NCBI GenBank assembly: GCA_963966185.1
Contig: CAWZYM010000369.1
Coordinates: 1,385,501-1,449,500, forward strand
Reading direction: 5' to 3'
Length of the DNA: 64,000 nucleotides
Source of the DNA: Rhabditoides inermis
Taxonomy: Eukaryota > Nematoda > Chromadorea > Rhabditida > Rhabditidae
Numbering within the stretch: position 1 is the stretch's first letter; each line of letters starts with the position of its first letter. Positions 20,525-33,149 of the stretch are shown here, one piece after another. Position numbers and translations under genes: made by a program. The notes beneath the pieces were generated by a model. That model saw nothing but the letters and a program-made list of their open reading frames with translations. It had not been told where the DNA came from and ran no database searches.

Positions 20525-20887
20525 TGACGAAATTTATTGATATCAAGTTATACGTTACCTATATATTTGAGTCTTTACTCGGCGTATCTCATTTGTCATT
20601 TTTGTTTCGCAAGTTCTTTATTTTAAACTTCTTTGATTTACAATCTGGGAAATGAAATGCATTTATATAATTTTTTCCTCTGTCTGCGTCATTTCTCGCT
20701 CCCGGAATAATTGCTAGCCCTCGAATACGGGAGACCCACTATTTACTTATGTCATCGAATAGGGATCGATTCACTTTTGGAACGCTTTGAAACTACATTT
20801 GATGAATGTACTTCAAATTGTCGATGAAAACAGTAAACTGTAAGGACTAGTTAGTTATGCCTGTGGTTATGTTTTTTTTGTTTCAGG

Positions 20888-21238
20888 GTTCATTACAGGG
20901 TTCATGTTTCAGGGTTCATTGCAAAACAAGTTGTTTCAGGGTTCATTACTGATGATGGTGATGACGACTTCGAACTGACACCTGCATCCGAAAGTTTGAA
21001 ACCAACAGTGAAAGCATTGTACGAAAAGCTGAAATTACTCCAACCGCACTGCTCCAAACGAATGAGGTAAACAACACTACACACGTTTGTATGTTATAGA
21101 CACACTTTTTCAGACTGTTGTTGTTGAACATCATCAACGACGAGACATACAAAAAAGGCGTACCGTACCAGACTACAGTACAGCATCTGAACGACTTCTG
21201 GAGAAACAATGGTCATTTCAATAAGAAGGACGACTAGG
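20888..21238 (+). pseudogene. Second copy of the DFWRNN unit, possibly 3' exons of the eIF4G-like gene
   Basis: It aligns with 932-1224: exon 1 codes DDDFELTPASESLKPTVKALYEKLK, and exon 2 (from about 21114) ends VQHLNDFWRNNGHFNKKDD stop. Exon 1 has lost one base relative to the first copy and exon 2 has gained one, so the reading frame is restored across the intron. No ATG lies in frame upstream; instead 'gtttcagggttcatt' is repeated three times, offering alternative acceptors. Confidence 0.5.
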
Positions 21239-21391
21239 ATAGGATAATATGTCATTCAAATATCCTGATAAAGTTTGTATCAAGCAGTTGAGTATTGAGT
21301 GAAAAAAACCCCGAAAAGTGGCCATTATTGAAACAAAGACAGCCAAAAACACAGAAAAACGTGGCTCATGAAAAAAATAAAAAAAAAACTC

Positions 21392-21573
21392 ACATTCTGA
21401 ACAATTAGAGCAGTTAGTGCAAGAATTTTGTTGGCAATCGTGAGTTCGATTTTCAGCGTCTGATTTGTCTGGTTTTCTGTCTCAAGATCACCCATACACT
21501 AACCCTTCTTACTCTTGGCTTTCTCGATCTCCTCTTGATCGCTCTTCTTCTTCTTGAAGCAAGAGGAACAGCA
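21392..21573 (-). CDS. Minus-strand exon pieces of an unknown (membrane?) protein
   Basis: On the minus strand an ATG at about 21496 opens MGDLETENQTNQTLKIELTI, then ANKILALTALIVQN, before a GTGAGT donor. Just upstream on the same strand lies a frame ending LCCSSCFKKKKSDQEEIEKA..KKG stop. No further exons were placed; the order suggests the end of one gene and the start of another, or debris. Confidence 0.25.
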
Positions 21574-22057
21574 CAATCCGTAATAAGTAGAAAATTCGTA
21601 GAAATAAGTAATATTTATAATAAAATTAATAAATCACTGTAACTCCGTTTAGAGGCGGAATTTTGAGTTGAATAAAAAAAAGGATGTTCACTGTAGTCTG
21701 CATATGATAGTGTACTTTGTTTTGTGATTACATCAACGTTTGGCCGGAGTTTTCCATTTAGTTTTTTTTCTAATCGACTCTGGTCATTTTTAGTTGGCGG
21801 GAAAATGAGCGAGATTTTATGCAAATTTTACTCGACTGACCATCGTCATTTCTCTCGATATTTGTGAATATGGAGAACTCCTGCACAAAGCGATGAAACC
21901 ACAAAACAAACTACGTAGTCACATGCAGACTACAGTGAACAACAATTCTTATTTCGATGCAACTCAAAATTCCGCCTCTGAACGAAGTTACAGCGATTTA
22001 TTACTTTTAATATAAATATTACTTATTTCTACAAAGTTTCTACTTATTACGGATTGT
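21574..22057. repeat. ~484-bp palindromic element
   Basis: The arms 'acaatccgtaataagtagaa..' (from 21574) and '..ttctacttattacggattgt' (to 22057) pair over about 190 bp. An internal portion ('acatcaacgttt', 'atgcaaattttact') recurs near 23670-23790. Confidence 0.75.
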
Positions 22058-22171
22058 ACTGAACATGCGACTGACTTGTAGTTTTTCTAGTCCCTTGTCG
22101 TCATCTAGGAACGAGGGCAGTAAGTTTAGGCATCAAAACAGAAGGTGCAGGATGAAGAGCAGAATGAGAGG

Positions 22172-22246
22172 GGGTCGGCTAGCGCAGTGGATGTGCGCGC
22201 AGCTATCATGCGGAAGGTCCCGGGTTCAATCCTCTCGCGGGCCAAT
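22172..22246 (+). repeat. tRNA-derived SINE head
   Basis: A-box-like 'ggctagcgcagtgga' and B-box-like 'gggttcaatcc' sit at tRNA spacing, but the ends do not pair as an acceptor stem. Confidence 0.5.
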
Positions 22247-25200
22247 GATGTACCGCTAGTCTTGGTGAACTGACGACCACCCTCACAACTTTCGTGAGCC
22301 TCTAGTCAGAAATTTGTGACGTCATCGGATCCAAAATCATTGCATTCATCGATAGACCCTTGTAAGCAGCTAGCGATTTGTACTCGAGAGCCTTAGGTCA
22401 GTCCCCTTATTAGATAGGTCGACGGTTGTATGTTACTTGAAATCTGCTGATAAACATATATTTTTTAGAGAGGGAAGGAACGACCGGGAGCAGCCACCGG
22501 GTCAACTTCGACAGCGTGTTTGCGGTATTGCCGTTTTCGTTCCTCATAACGACAACAACTTCAATCAAATGTATTCAACGAACCAGATACCTCAGCTTCT
22601 CACTAGGTCTGTTCACAGGATGACGTCGCAAGATTATAATGCATATCGGCGCTAGCTGCCAGGGCGGGAGAAATCTAAAGAATAGTTTTATTGTGTCCGC
22701 GGAGGCACTTCGTGTAAATCTGATGGGCGCGGCTTGTGGATCGCTCTACCAATCGACCTGTCGTGGATGAAAAATCTCACCACGCAAAGGACTACCAAAT
22801 GCACCCGCGTTCTCCTTTCGACATCTTCTCGACAGCCACCGGAGAGAGAGGACCTGCCAGCGCTGTCTGCGCCCTCCATTCTCTCGTCTCTCTCTTATGT
22901 CTCCACATCCGGCTAGAGGCCCCGCCCCGAGGGCAGGCCAGACTTCTGTGGAGCGTGACAGGAGGCGGTGGCTCGCCTCCCTCCCAGAATCTCATATTAT
23001 ATATTCTCTAATAAACCTTCAAAAAATTGGTTATTGATATGTTCGGAAGAGCGGGCTTTTACGGTTATCGTTATGTTCTTTTGTCCCCTACTGAACCACC
23101 ACGTTTACTGTTTTACAGTAGGAATGTCATCCTCTCATAGTTAGAATATACGAAACGACCGATCAAATTATCACCACTGTACTCATTCACTGTACTTTGA
23201 CTGTTTTATGGATAAACTATGTTTATGTACATAGTTATTATAATATTTATTTTTCATTGTACAAATGTCGATGGAACGACGTTCTGAATGATTGCCGAAA
23301 AACTCCTACAAAAAGGAAGTAGTCTTTTATAACGAGACGATGAACCTCGATATGGCATATGGTTTGGGGTTTTTCGACACCCATTTATCGAAACGGTTCA
23401 AAGCCGTGTTTCGTTCAATCCAATTTTAATTTTAAAGAGTGGTTAGTCGCCAATCCAAGAAAATAATAATGATTTTCACCTGAAATATATTGATATGTCT
23501 TCAATAAAAAAACATCATGTCTCGAAATTACAATATTTGATTATTTTTCTTCATCCTGACAGTCAACATCATGTAAAAATTAATAAACACGATTCTGGAA
23601 GCAAGTTACATGAGTCTACAGTAGTCTTTAAAATAAGTTACGGTGTAAGTATTTTGTTTTTTTTGTGTTGACATCAACGTTTAGTCGAATATATATCATT
23701 TAGTTTCTTCAAATGACCTGTCGCGAAAATGAGCAATATTTCATGCAAATTTTACTTGACCGACCTTCGTTTTTCAATCGATACTCGGAAATGCCACAGT
23801 GCGATATTAACCACTCATCGTCAAACTGGGTGCGGACAAAAACTGTTAAACAATCGAGCAGCGGTCAGTCTCTTAATATAAACTGCCAAAATGCCTTCCA
23901 ACTACCTCTTCAAATCTTTGCAAAACGCTTTCTTACCTCCGAAATGCCCTCAACCACTTTAAACGACTTGCGAACGCCCTTCAACTACTTCGAACTACTG
24001 TTAAAACGGTTTCCGAAGAGACTGACCACAACTTCAATCGCTTTGTTTGTTATCAGCGAAACGATGAAACGCGCGAAAGAGTGGTAGATAAGCGCGCCGA
24101 CTCAGGCATCTATCTCACTCGTTCTCCCGAAATGTTTATATGTAGCATATTGCCTTTGAGTAGACACTAAAGGGGCAAGGAAGACATTACTTGAACAGCG
24201 TCCTGTTTTGATTCTTCACATCTTACATCGCCTTCTCTTCGTTATGCAATCACTAACCGGCCGATTGTAGCTCCACCCTGTCTCGATTCCTCACAAGACA
24301 ACGCCTCGTTCGAAAAACGTCTTCAGCGCGTCGCACACGTATACAATGCACTTCTAACTCGAACTCGGCAACGTCTTGATCATAACTGAAAATGTGGTTG
24401 GCGGAGAAAAGTCAATGTACGCATACATACCTGAGAGTCTCGATGAACACCACGATTAAAACAAGGCATTGCGTGGTGTACAATGTAGAGTTGAATGACA
24501 AACAAGATCATTAGTGTTTCATTCTGATTTATCGCACAACTATAGAGCCTTCTTCATATTCTTGTTCCTGTGCATCTTCATATTGTTCGCACTATTATCA
24601 TAGATTACCAGTTTGTCATTGTCGATACGAATACTCGCTTTATCATGTTTATGAGGGATATTATCATGTGTTTGTACTCGATCAGCTTCACTGATATGTC
24701 AACGATCATTGCACGTTCCATCTGGAATGGCACATTGCCAATACAAAATTGCAACACTCAGAAACCGTGATTCTACTCGTCAACAACAGTTACTATTTTG
24801 CAGTGGTGAATTCTTATTTCGAGAAAATAGTCGAACAGATGGCAAATACACGGATGAAGCAACGTGTTTAGGAACATCGAAAAGTCTGATTGGTATCACA
24901 TTTCACACAAAATCATACCATATCAACTCACGGTCAGCGTGTAAACCCGTCTTGGCCGTTTTTTTTTCAGGAAAAAGGCGAATAGACGGTTTTTTTCTGA
25001 AATGAGTATTACTTTTCCGAAATCTTTGTTGGTAAAATTTTTTTTTATACTGATTAGACTAGTTATGAAAACTACCTGTCAGCATGACTGAAATAGCGAG
25101 TTTTTTTTTCAAAAATGTGTGTACATATTTCTATTGTTCTATTCTGATACATATTCTCTTCTTTTTTTGGATTACTCAGCATGATATTTGATAAGATGAG

Positions 25201-26318
25201 TGAAATTAAGGTGAGAAAGTGCACAGATGCCATGTCTGTTCATTTTCGACTCTCTCATACTCATTACGCACTATTATATAATTATTTCGATTTCGATTTT
25301 GTCAGTATTTGTCGTTATTCATTTCAGCCTTCAAACATTATTTATTTCCTTTTTCATAAATTTTAAATTTGCAATATGAAAAGTGACAAAATGAAGAAAT
25401 GAAGGTTGACACGAGCAGTGACACGAGCAGGACATGAGAAGAAAACCTCTATGAGACTTCAAAACGATAAAAAGTGCATGGAATGATAAATCGAGACATT
25501 TATAAGAGCACAACACCACTACACTGTCATTCATACCGTACAGTAGTGACAATTTGTGGAAACGATTTGCGTAAATCCACTTCTTACTGAAAACGGATAT
25601 ATTGGGAAAGAACCTAATACAGCTGCACATTATTAAAATGATTCCTTTTCTTGAAAATTCGCATCTCAAAAATGTAGTCGGTAGTCAATCTAGAATGAAC
25701 ATTTTTCTTAACCTTCACTTATTTTTATGTTATTCATGTTCTCATTTCTTCACCAGTCAAAGCAGAAGCGTGACATGACTCGCTCACTACCCACTAGGCT
25801 ATGCCTTAGAATGCAGCGAAGCATTGGCATTGAGAGACTGAAAGAAGCCGTACCGTTCATCACGCAACGTCCATCAAAGTGTTCGATTAGTTCACTCGGA
25901 TATTTCGCAGTCTTTCATAATGCAAACTACTTGTTCTGCGTTGCTATTCTGATATTCTAGATGAGCGTTTTGAACAGTTTGCTCCCACTATTTCGTATTC
26001 AGACAACATTTTCCTCGTATTCTGCCAATGTATTTGCTTCTTCTCTATTTGTATTGTATTGTTGCCACTGCCATTTACGACGATTGACATTTGAATTTTA
26101 GGATACTCTGCCCGTCACCCTCCCCTTCAGTGTGAATCACGTTTCAAGCCATTCAAGCAATCATCAAAAAGGTGAGCCAGCTTTAATCAAACCGAATGTG
26201 GTACATCAGACAATAACGTGAATAGTTAATAAAAATGATATTGTGAATAGTGAATAGAGACAATATAAATATAGTGAATAGAAAGAAAGGAGCGAAACGA
26301 AACAATTGAGTGGATCGC
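22247..26318. other. Gene-poor interval
   Basis: A GC-rich block spans 22690-22990. A diverged repeat shared with the 21574 element lies near 23570-23800. A frame at 24570-24770 (hydrophobic, M-rich) has no splice support. Otherwise AT-rich sequence with no recognisable gene. Confidence 0.4.
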
Positions 26319-26432
26319 TCAGTGAGCAAGACTGTCGGGCACGACTTGGTCTCCCTGTGGGATGGCGTGGCCATCGGCAATGGTGAGAGAGGTGTCCAAG
26401 GGTGACACCGGCACCACTTGGTCTTGGGCGTC
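26319..26432 (-). CDS. Terminal exon of a DQVVP-family protein
   Basis: CATTTCAG precedes a 38-codon minus-strand exon that starts DAQDQVVPVSP and ends GDQVVPDSLAH stop. The motif DQVVP occurs twice and is shared with the terminal exon at 6385-6462. No upstream exons were recognised between 26433 and 27100. Confidence 0.4.
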   Translation of the reverse strand, partial: DAQDQVVPVSPLDTSLTIADGHAIPQGDQVVPDSLAH

Positions 26433-28352
26433 CTGAAATGGGGCAATGCTTACACTAAATGGCTCTGCGATTCCTCATGTCTGGCACTCGCATGCGAATG
26501 AGAATTGAAACAGGGTGCTCTTCGACATCCATATTGTTGGAGAGAGCTTTTTGATAGAGATATAAACTTCTTAACGTCGATTGTTCGCAAGTTGTGCACA
26601 GTGTCTTATCGCGCGATGATCCCAGACCGCTTGCTTTTGATCACTGATTTTGATCATCAATGCCGACTAGAGCAGGAAAGAGGATTGTAACCTTTCAACT
26701 TTCAAGCGCCATTTCACTCGGGCGGTGAAAACCGATAACAATCCGTCAGCTATACTCTTTATTTCTTTGCAAAAGTTGACGACATTCACGCGGTCTTATC
26801 TTATGCTTGATCAGCAGATTATTTGCGCTGGGCTGGGTCTGACCAAGTGATTGCGATATCAATGGGGTCATAAGCGTGACACGTGTCTCTTTCTCGTTTG
26901 CTGATATAGCAAATTTCCCGTATTCTGCAGTGAAATTCCATTTTTCTTATTTTTATTTTTTTCAAATGGGTTTTGTGGTTTTCGAAAATCGATTGTATGA
27001 ACCGTTAGTTGGTGAAAACTGTTGAAATGGTGAAATTGCTTTTTGTGTCGCGTTTGTTTGATGTGTCGCGTTTGTTTGCAGTGCTATCCAAACAACGCCG
27101 GGGAAAGAGTCGGGGAATTACTGCAGCCGCGGGAGCTGTCTGAAGCTCCGTCTCCGTCCAGTTAGGTTATTCGGACAAAGAAATCGTAATAAGTAAGTGA
27201 AAGTTTTCGAAGCCTCTCGGAATGCTCATATCCAGAATCAAGTTCTGAAGTACTGTTTTGTTCTTATTATTGACCATTCTAATTTTTCGGAGTTCTTTTT
27301 TAATTTAAACTCAAATCATCACCAGTGTGCAAGACCCTGAAAAATTGGAGAGGAGAATATCGTTTAATTTAATACTCATTCTATAATTTCACAATGTATT
27401 TGACCCTAAAGACTCACTTTATAATAACTATAGTTTCATCGTACGGCAATACTTTTGCGCCGTCAGACAGACAAAAATTTCATGCAAATTACGCCCAATA
27501 TACTAACAATGAACGGAAAAAAATAATTGTCATACACCATTTTCCGATTCCGTATTTCTCACTACGAAATGAAAACTTCGCAAGTCGTTTTTTCACATGT
27601 TTCGTTCCTTTTTAGCATATATAGTGGGTCCCCCGTTTTCGCGGTCCGCAAATTATCGCCGTCATTTCTAGAGTAACTAGACAATGCGGAAAATGACGAG
27701 CATGTGAGGCGATTTTGAGGCGAATAGGTGAAATCAGTGGAAACTACTACTGTAGAAATGACAATTTTTGCTAGATATAAATGAATTGGTGTATTGGGTA
27801 TACCTGTGGGCATATCATATTCAAAGATTAGCTTGATCGGCTTATTTTGAACAGAATTATTGAGTATTTTGTGATCTTTATTGAAAAACCATCAAAAACG
27901 CGGCTATTGTCGCGGGATCTAATGATCCCTTGCGAAACACATTGAGAAAGTCCTGAGATCAAACAATTACTTGTGAAAGAGATTGTTTCCCAATATATTT
28001 CCTCACCAGCCTTTTTTCCAATATATTTCCTCACCAGTCATGCACATCTCGTCTATTTTAGAACCATTACGAAACCCTTCTCAGAGGAGTATAAATATCC
28101 AAGCTTCGTAACGATAGGCATCCACTTGGTTCCATTCCCACTATGGAATTCCCTTCTCATTAATGATCGACCACTCCTTAATTGGTCTCCCCTTTTCCCC
28201 TACCGTATCCGGTCTAGGAATATCCTCAGGGCTATTCCCCGGAATGTGGAGACGCCTGCCTGAGGTTTGTAGCTCGAGGGCACGTCTCATTATGTGAGTG
28301 TTGTGCACGTGTTTATTGCTACAAATACTAACACAAACCTGCACCTCTCTTT

Positions 28353-28402
<50 letters not shown>

Positions 28403-29663
28403 CTTACTCTCTGTTTATGCCGTTGTGGTCGCTTGTTAGCAACAAAAACAAAACATTTCAGTATGCGCAGGTTTGTGTTAGTATTTGTAAACGTTTTATG
28501 CATGTACTTTTGCTGCATTGGGTTAAGACAAAGTTCATCTCTCTACGCAAGTACTTTTTTAAGAAAATATATGTGCTTTTGTTAAATTTCATAGAATTTT
28601 TTTTAATACGTGCTGAATTATGACTATTCATCTGGATTATATCTAAACTAATATATCTATCTTCTTCTGTTCTCTCTCTCCCTCTGTTTTTTCTCTCTCC
28701 ATATGTTCTCTCTCACTGTTCTTTTTCTCTTTCACTACACAGTCCACAACGTATTCACGGATCGCCGTTTCGTTTCACAAAACGTTTTTGTTAACATATG
28801 TTCTCATTACCAGTCGGTGTCGCGCCTACTGCGCTCTTCCTCTTGGTTATAGTTGGCGGGGTCTGCGCTCTTCCTCCTGGTAAAACAATGCAAACCCGGC
28901 GCGCATTAGACGCTGGCGGCGGCGGGGCGGACTACACTCAAAGTGCAAGTTGGGAAAAGTAGTGACGGGAAGGAAGGACACGAAACACGCTGGCCTTTCG
29001 CCTAGTGCGAGCGCGAGATCGCGCATAACTTCTTTCACAGAAGAGATACAAAGATGCCACCGACCAGTGATCTGGCCTACGGAACGGTGCAAATCTAACT
29101 AACATTAATTGAATGAGTTCCCATTATTGCTAACATACCGCTTTTTGAAAATTCTAATAGCACACTCGAAAATTCACTCCCACTTTGTATCCACGCCCTC
29201 TCCAACGCTAGTCATTCATATGTACATATTTTCACAGCTTGCCGCTTTGTGTGTTTTCTGAAGGAAATCCCCGCAACTTGTGTGAAAAGTATAGGCCATT
29301 TTTTGTTCCCACAGAGCGCCCTCCAAATGTTTGGCATATCGAAATTGGAGAAAAATGAAACATGGAAAAGTAGGGAACTGAAACAAGGAGGTGACGCTGT
29401 GCTCACTTGTGGCTTTGCTTTTTCGCTATCGTTTTCAGATATCACACAATCTCTGCAAGAATTTACCTCCTTGGAACCTAGGAAGTTTTGAGTGTATTTA
29501 GAGTTCTTGAAATGTGTGTATTACGGGGCATATGTTCAATTCGATCAAATTTGCATATTTTGCCATAATATGAGTACCTGGTGTCGAGAAAACAGTTTTT
29601 TTCTAAACCTATACATATGACCCGTTTTTTGGAAAGAGCTCGTTATTTTACAAACCTTTCTTT
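26433..29663. other. No confident gene; one possible plus-strand terminal exon and repeats
   Basis: TTTGTTTGCAG at 27080 is followed by a 27-codon frame (CYPNNAGERVGELLQPREL..SPSS stop, to about 27165), which is possible as a last exon but isolated. 'ccaatatatttcctcaccag' is directly repeated at about 27991 and 28018. A (CT)n tract is at 28353-28400. A GC-rich block at 28800-29020 resembles 7480-7640. Confidence 0.35.
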
Positions 29664-30121
29664 ATTCTCTTTCGAAAAGTACATAAGTAAAGAGGAGTGG
29701 TTTGTTTTGATCTGATTCAACAAAAGCACATGCATAAAATCTCTTCGCAGCTAACTAAAATATCAAAACAAACCTGCTCTTTCGAATGATGGTTTATCCC
29801 TCTAAAATTTGTGACTTTTGTGCAGATATACGCATGCATACACATATATTTTATATGTTTTCTTTGTTTTGCAATGATTTTTTTAAACATTAAAATATGT
29901 ATAATGTATTGTGACTATGAAATAGACCAAATTTATTAGAATTCATCACTATAAATAAATTATTATAATGCATAGTATTTATGTTGGCTTTTCATCAATT
30001 AGAAAGAGCAGGTTTGTTTTGATATTTTAGTTAGCTGCGAAGAGATTTTATGCATGTGCTTTTGTTGAATCAGATCAAAACAAACCACTCCTCTTTACTT
30101 ATGTACTTTTCGAAAGAGAAT
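29664..30121. repeat. Fold-back element, copy 1
   Basis: The arms 'attctctttcgaaaagtacataagtaaagaggag..' and the complement ending 30121 pair over about 150 bp around a ~190-bp loop. It is the same family as 31091-31601. Confidence 0.85.
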
Positions 30122-30214
30122 GGATGTCCTTTTCTCGAATTTCGAAGAAATTTTTTCAGGTTAGGTTGATGTGCGTTGATAAGTTACTCGCGAATGTATG
30201 TATCAAAAATAGAA

Positions 30215-30495
30215 ACGAAAACGTATCCTGAATATGGAAACGCATGTTCACGCGCTTGCCAGTCTCTTATTGACGCTCGCTATTACGCATTCGAAAATGT
30301 ATCCTGAATATGGAAACGCATGCTCACGCGCCTGCCAGTTTCTTATTGACGCGCGTTATTACGCGTCTCTCTCTCTCTCTTCACTCCGTTCGCACATCAC
30401 ACATCACCCCACAGTTTTCACGCCATAACTTGGGACCTCTCACCCTTGCCTAGAAACGTTTGAAAACGTATCCTGATCATGGAAACGCATGCTCA
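30215..30495. repeat. ~72-bp imperfect tandem repeat
   Basis: 'gtatcctgaatatggaaacgcatg.tcacgcgc.tgccagt.tcttattgacgc' occurs at about 30223 and 30299, with a partial unit at about 30468. Confidence 0.7.
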
Positions 30496-30649
30496 CTTCT
30501 CTCCACTCCGCTCGCACACACCACCCCCACAGTTTTCGCGCCAAAATGTGGGCTCTCTCACCTCTGCCTGCTGCACCACTCGAATCGCACGGGAAGAGGA
30601 GAGAGCGCGCAGAGAGCGTGCGCTCGTGAGAGAGCCAGACGCGCAGGGA

Positions 30650-31022
30650 TGAGAGTGGCTGAGCGAAAGGCGGGGCATGCGCGTTCGGCCAATCAAATTG
30701 CAGAGACAAGGGGGCCGAGCGACCAATGAGCGCAGAGTGCAGTGGGCGGGGCTTACGTGATGCGCGTCGTCGTCGTCGTCGTCGTCGTCGTAACGTTTAG
30801 TGGCAGAATGAGAGAAAAAGTTTTCTTGAATATTTTGGATGCCGCAACCGATATTTATTTCTCGAATCATACTCATAGGTCTTGTCAAATGACATTCTAA
30901 CAAAAAAAAACACATACTATGGAGTATATTGTATTGGGATAGAGGAAATTGTGTATGCCTTGGGGGTGACGCGCTGCGCGCGCCAAAGATCAAGACAAAC
31001 GGGCGGCGCTGCGCGCCGCCCT
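30650..31022. repeat. GC-rich repeat with CCAAT/GC boxes, copy 1
   Basis: It matches 34445-34811. Order: GGCGGGGC, GGCCAAT, CCAATGAG, GGGCGGGGCTTACGTGATGCGC, a (GTC)n run, an AT-rich middle, then paired GC palindromes ending 31021. The antisense poly-Asp open frame (30493-30993) comes from the (GTC)n run and is conserved in copy 2, but it is probably not a gene. Confidence 0.8.
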
Positions 31023-31090
31023 TAATAGAGAGATATGTGAAAAAAAATCGAAAGCTAAGACTTTATGATCAAAAATGTAATCAAGTTTGC

Positions 31091-31601
31091 ATTCTCTTTC
31101 GAAAAGTACATAAGTAAAGAGGAGGGGTTTGTTTTAATCTAATTCAACAAAAGCGCATGCATAAAATCTATTCGCAGCTAACTAAAATTTCAAAACAAAC
31201 CTGCTCTTTCCAACGATGTTTCGTTTACTCTGAGCGAATCACTTTGATGTGATTTTCGTGCAGGGCATGCATATTCCAATATATTTTCTGTTACTTTAGA
31301 CCGTTCTTTCATGTTATTTAAAAAAAAACATTGCTTATTTGATCTTGTATTGTGGCTATGTTGTATAACAATGATGTTTTGTTGAAAGTTGATTTTTGGT
31401 ACTTTCAATGTTCAATCCTAACAAGAAACTTGCAACAAAATTAATCTTTAAAGTGCACATAATGATTTTTTTCACCGATTAGGAACAGCAGGTTTGTTTT
31501 GAAATTTTAGTTAGCTGCGAATAGATTTTATGCATGCGCTTTTGTTGAATTAGATTAAAACAAACCCCTCCTCTTTACTTATGTACTTTTCGAAAGAGAA
31601 T
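31091..31601. repeat. Fold-back element, copy 2
   Basis: Same arms as 29664-30121 with a few substitutions ('aggaggggtttgttttaatctaattcaac'). The GC-rich repeat lies between the two copies. Confidence 0.85.
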
Positions 31602-32581
31602 GGATGCCCTTTTCTCAAATTTCGAAGAAATTTTTTCTCAGTTTGATTTACGAAAATAAAACATACATTTATTCAATTATCTGTACATAATACTACATAA
31701 ACTACAATGTATATTTGGATAGACATAACAACAAAACTTAGACATCATGAATTGATTACCGTTTGATATAAGCCAAACATTAAAATATACATATACAATA
31801 AAAAATATAACACTACAATTCAAAACTATGTACATGTGCTGATCTCCTCCTCCTCATTGAACGTCTCCCCTGGCACCTCAACCTGTCCGGCGGCACTCCC
31901 CCTTTTTCACCTGGTGCACTGCCGACCATCGATGTCCGCCGCGGTCACGACCGCCCAACAGTACAAATGGTCCACTTATATTTCATCAAATTGCATGTAG
32001 TTAATTGCATGTATGTGTGTGCGCTGAGATTACGAGCGGTTACAGCCGTAACGTCTCAAAGCTTGCAGACTGGCCTCATGAGTGCAATGCGCGTCTCGGC
32101 GATCATCTCTCCGCACCTATCCACTCTCGATTTGATCATGATGTCATGTGCGTTGTGGTGTAGTGGATAGTGCGTCTGCCTCATGATCGTGCCTCTCGAG
32201 TTTGATTCCGACGGAGTGTGTTCACATGTTTTGCCAACGCACGCAATGTCATATTTTGCAAACGCACTGGAAAATGCGACATTCTCTAATCCGACCGTAT
32301 CCGATATTTGACACTACCGTACCCGAGTGTTATCGAATCACAGAAGCGAGTGCCATTCGAAAGTGCTTCAGTGTTTTTTTTCCAATTTATTGTTTCCTGA
32401 CGACGGTCAGAGTACCGTATGCCTAATTGGGACCGCGCTGCAGCCCGAAAATAGGAGTACTGTACCTACAGTACCCTGTAGTAAGTGCAGTACCTTAACA
32501 CTCGCGCACCCGCAGCTAACATCTGCGAGTGTGCACGTCATCACTATTCATTCAATAATCGATCGATAATCGATCGATGAT

Positions 32582-32633
<52 letters not shown>

Positions 32634-32952
32634 GTGAGAGAGAGAGGGAGGGAGGGAGGAAGATAGAGGCCACAGCCACTCCTCTCTCTCTCTCTCTCTC
32701 TTTCTCTCCAACTTTTTCATTACTACTTTTCCACAAACCAACTCAAACAATCCACTACGTACCATAAATTTAACTCAAATCAAAACAACCAGGTACGAAT
32801 ACATTTATTATTACACAATCGAACACATTGAGTTAGTTTAATGTGTGATGAGTTGATGTTGCTGTCCTGTTCCTAGAGTCCACGAAGCTGCTAGAGAGGA
32901 CGGCGGCCGTAGTCACATAAATTATCGGATTAATTAGGTTGAAGACACAGAT
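31602..32952. other. No confident gene; SINE remnant and GA/CT microsatellites
   Basis: 32157-32220 has a tRNA-like A box (TGGTGTAGTGGATAG) and a weak B box. (GA)n lies at 32586-32660 and (CT)n at 32681-32705. At 31830-31900 a minus-strand frame ending VPGETFNEEEEISTCT stop might be a terminal exon, but it is unsupported. Confidence 0.35.
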
Positions 32953-33149
32953 ATGAGAGAAGAAGACACAGCGACGAAAGAGGGAGAGAGAGGAGGGGAA
33001 GTATTTGCGGATTCGAATCAGAGGAAAGAGAGAGTGAGGATGGCGCTCGCCGAAGAGCGCCGTCTCCCAATCACTCCCACCCCCGATATCGATCGCATCT
33101 ACTATGGTACCAACTACTGTATCCTACATTATCCCTCCCTCTCCACCTC

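Noticed and set aside
30493..30993. Poly-Asp protein conserved in two places (also 34336-34782)
   Set aside because: The conservation is that of the whole DNA repeat including its (GTC)n run and GC palindromes; no sign of coding-specific constraint.
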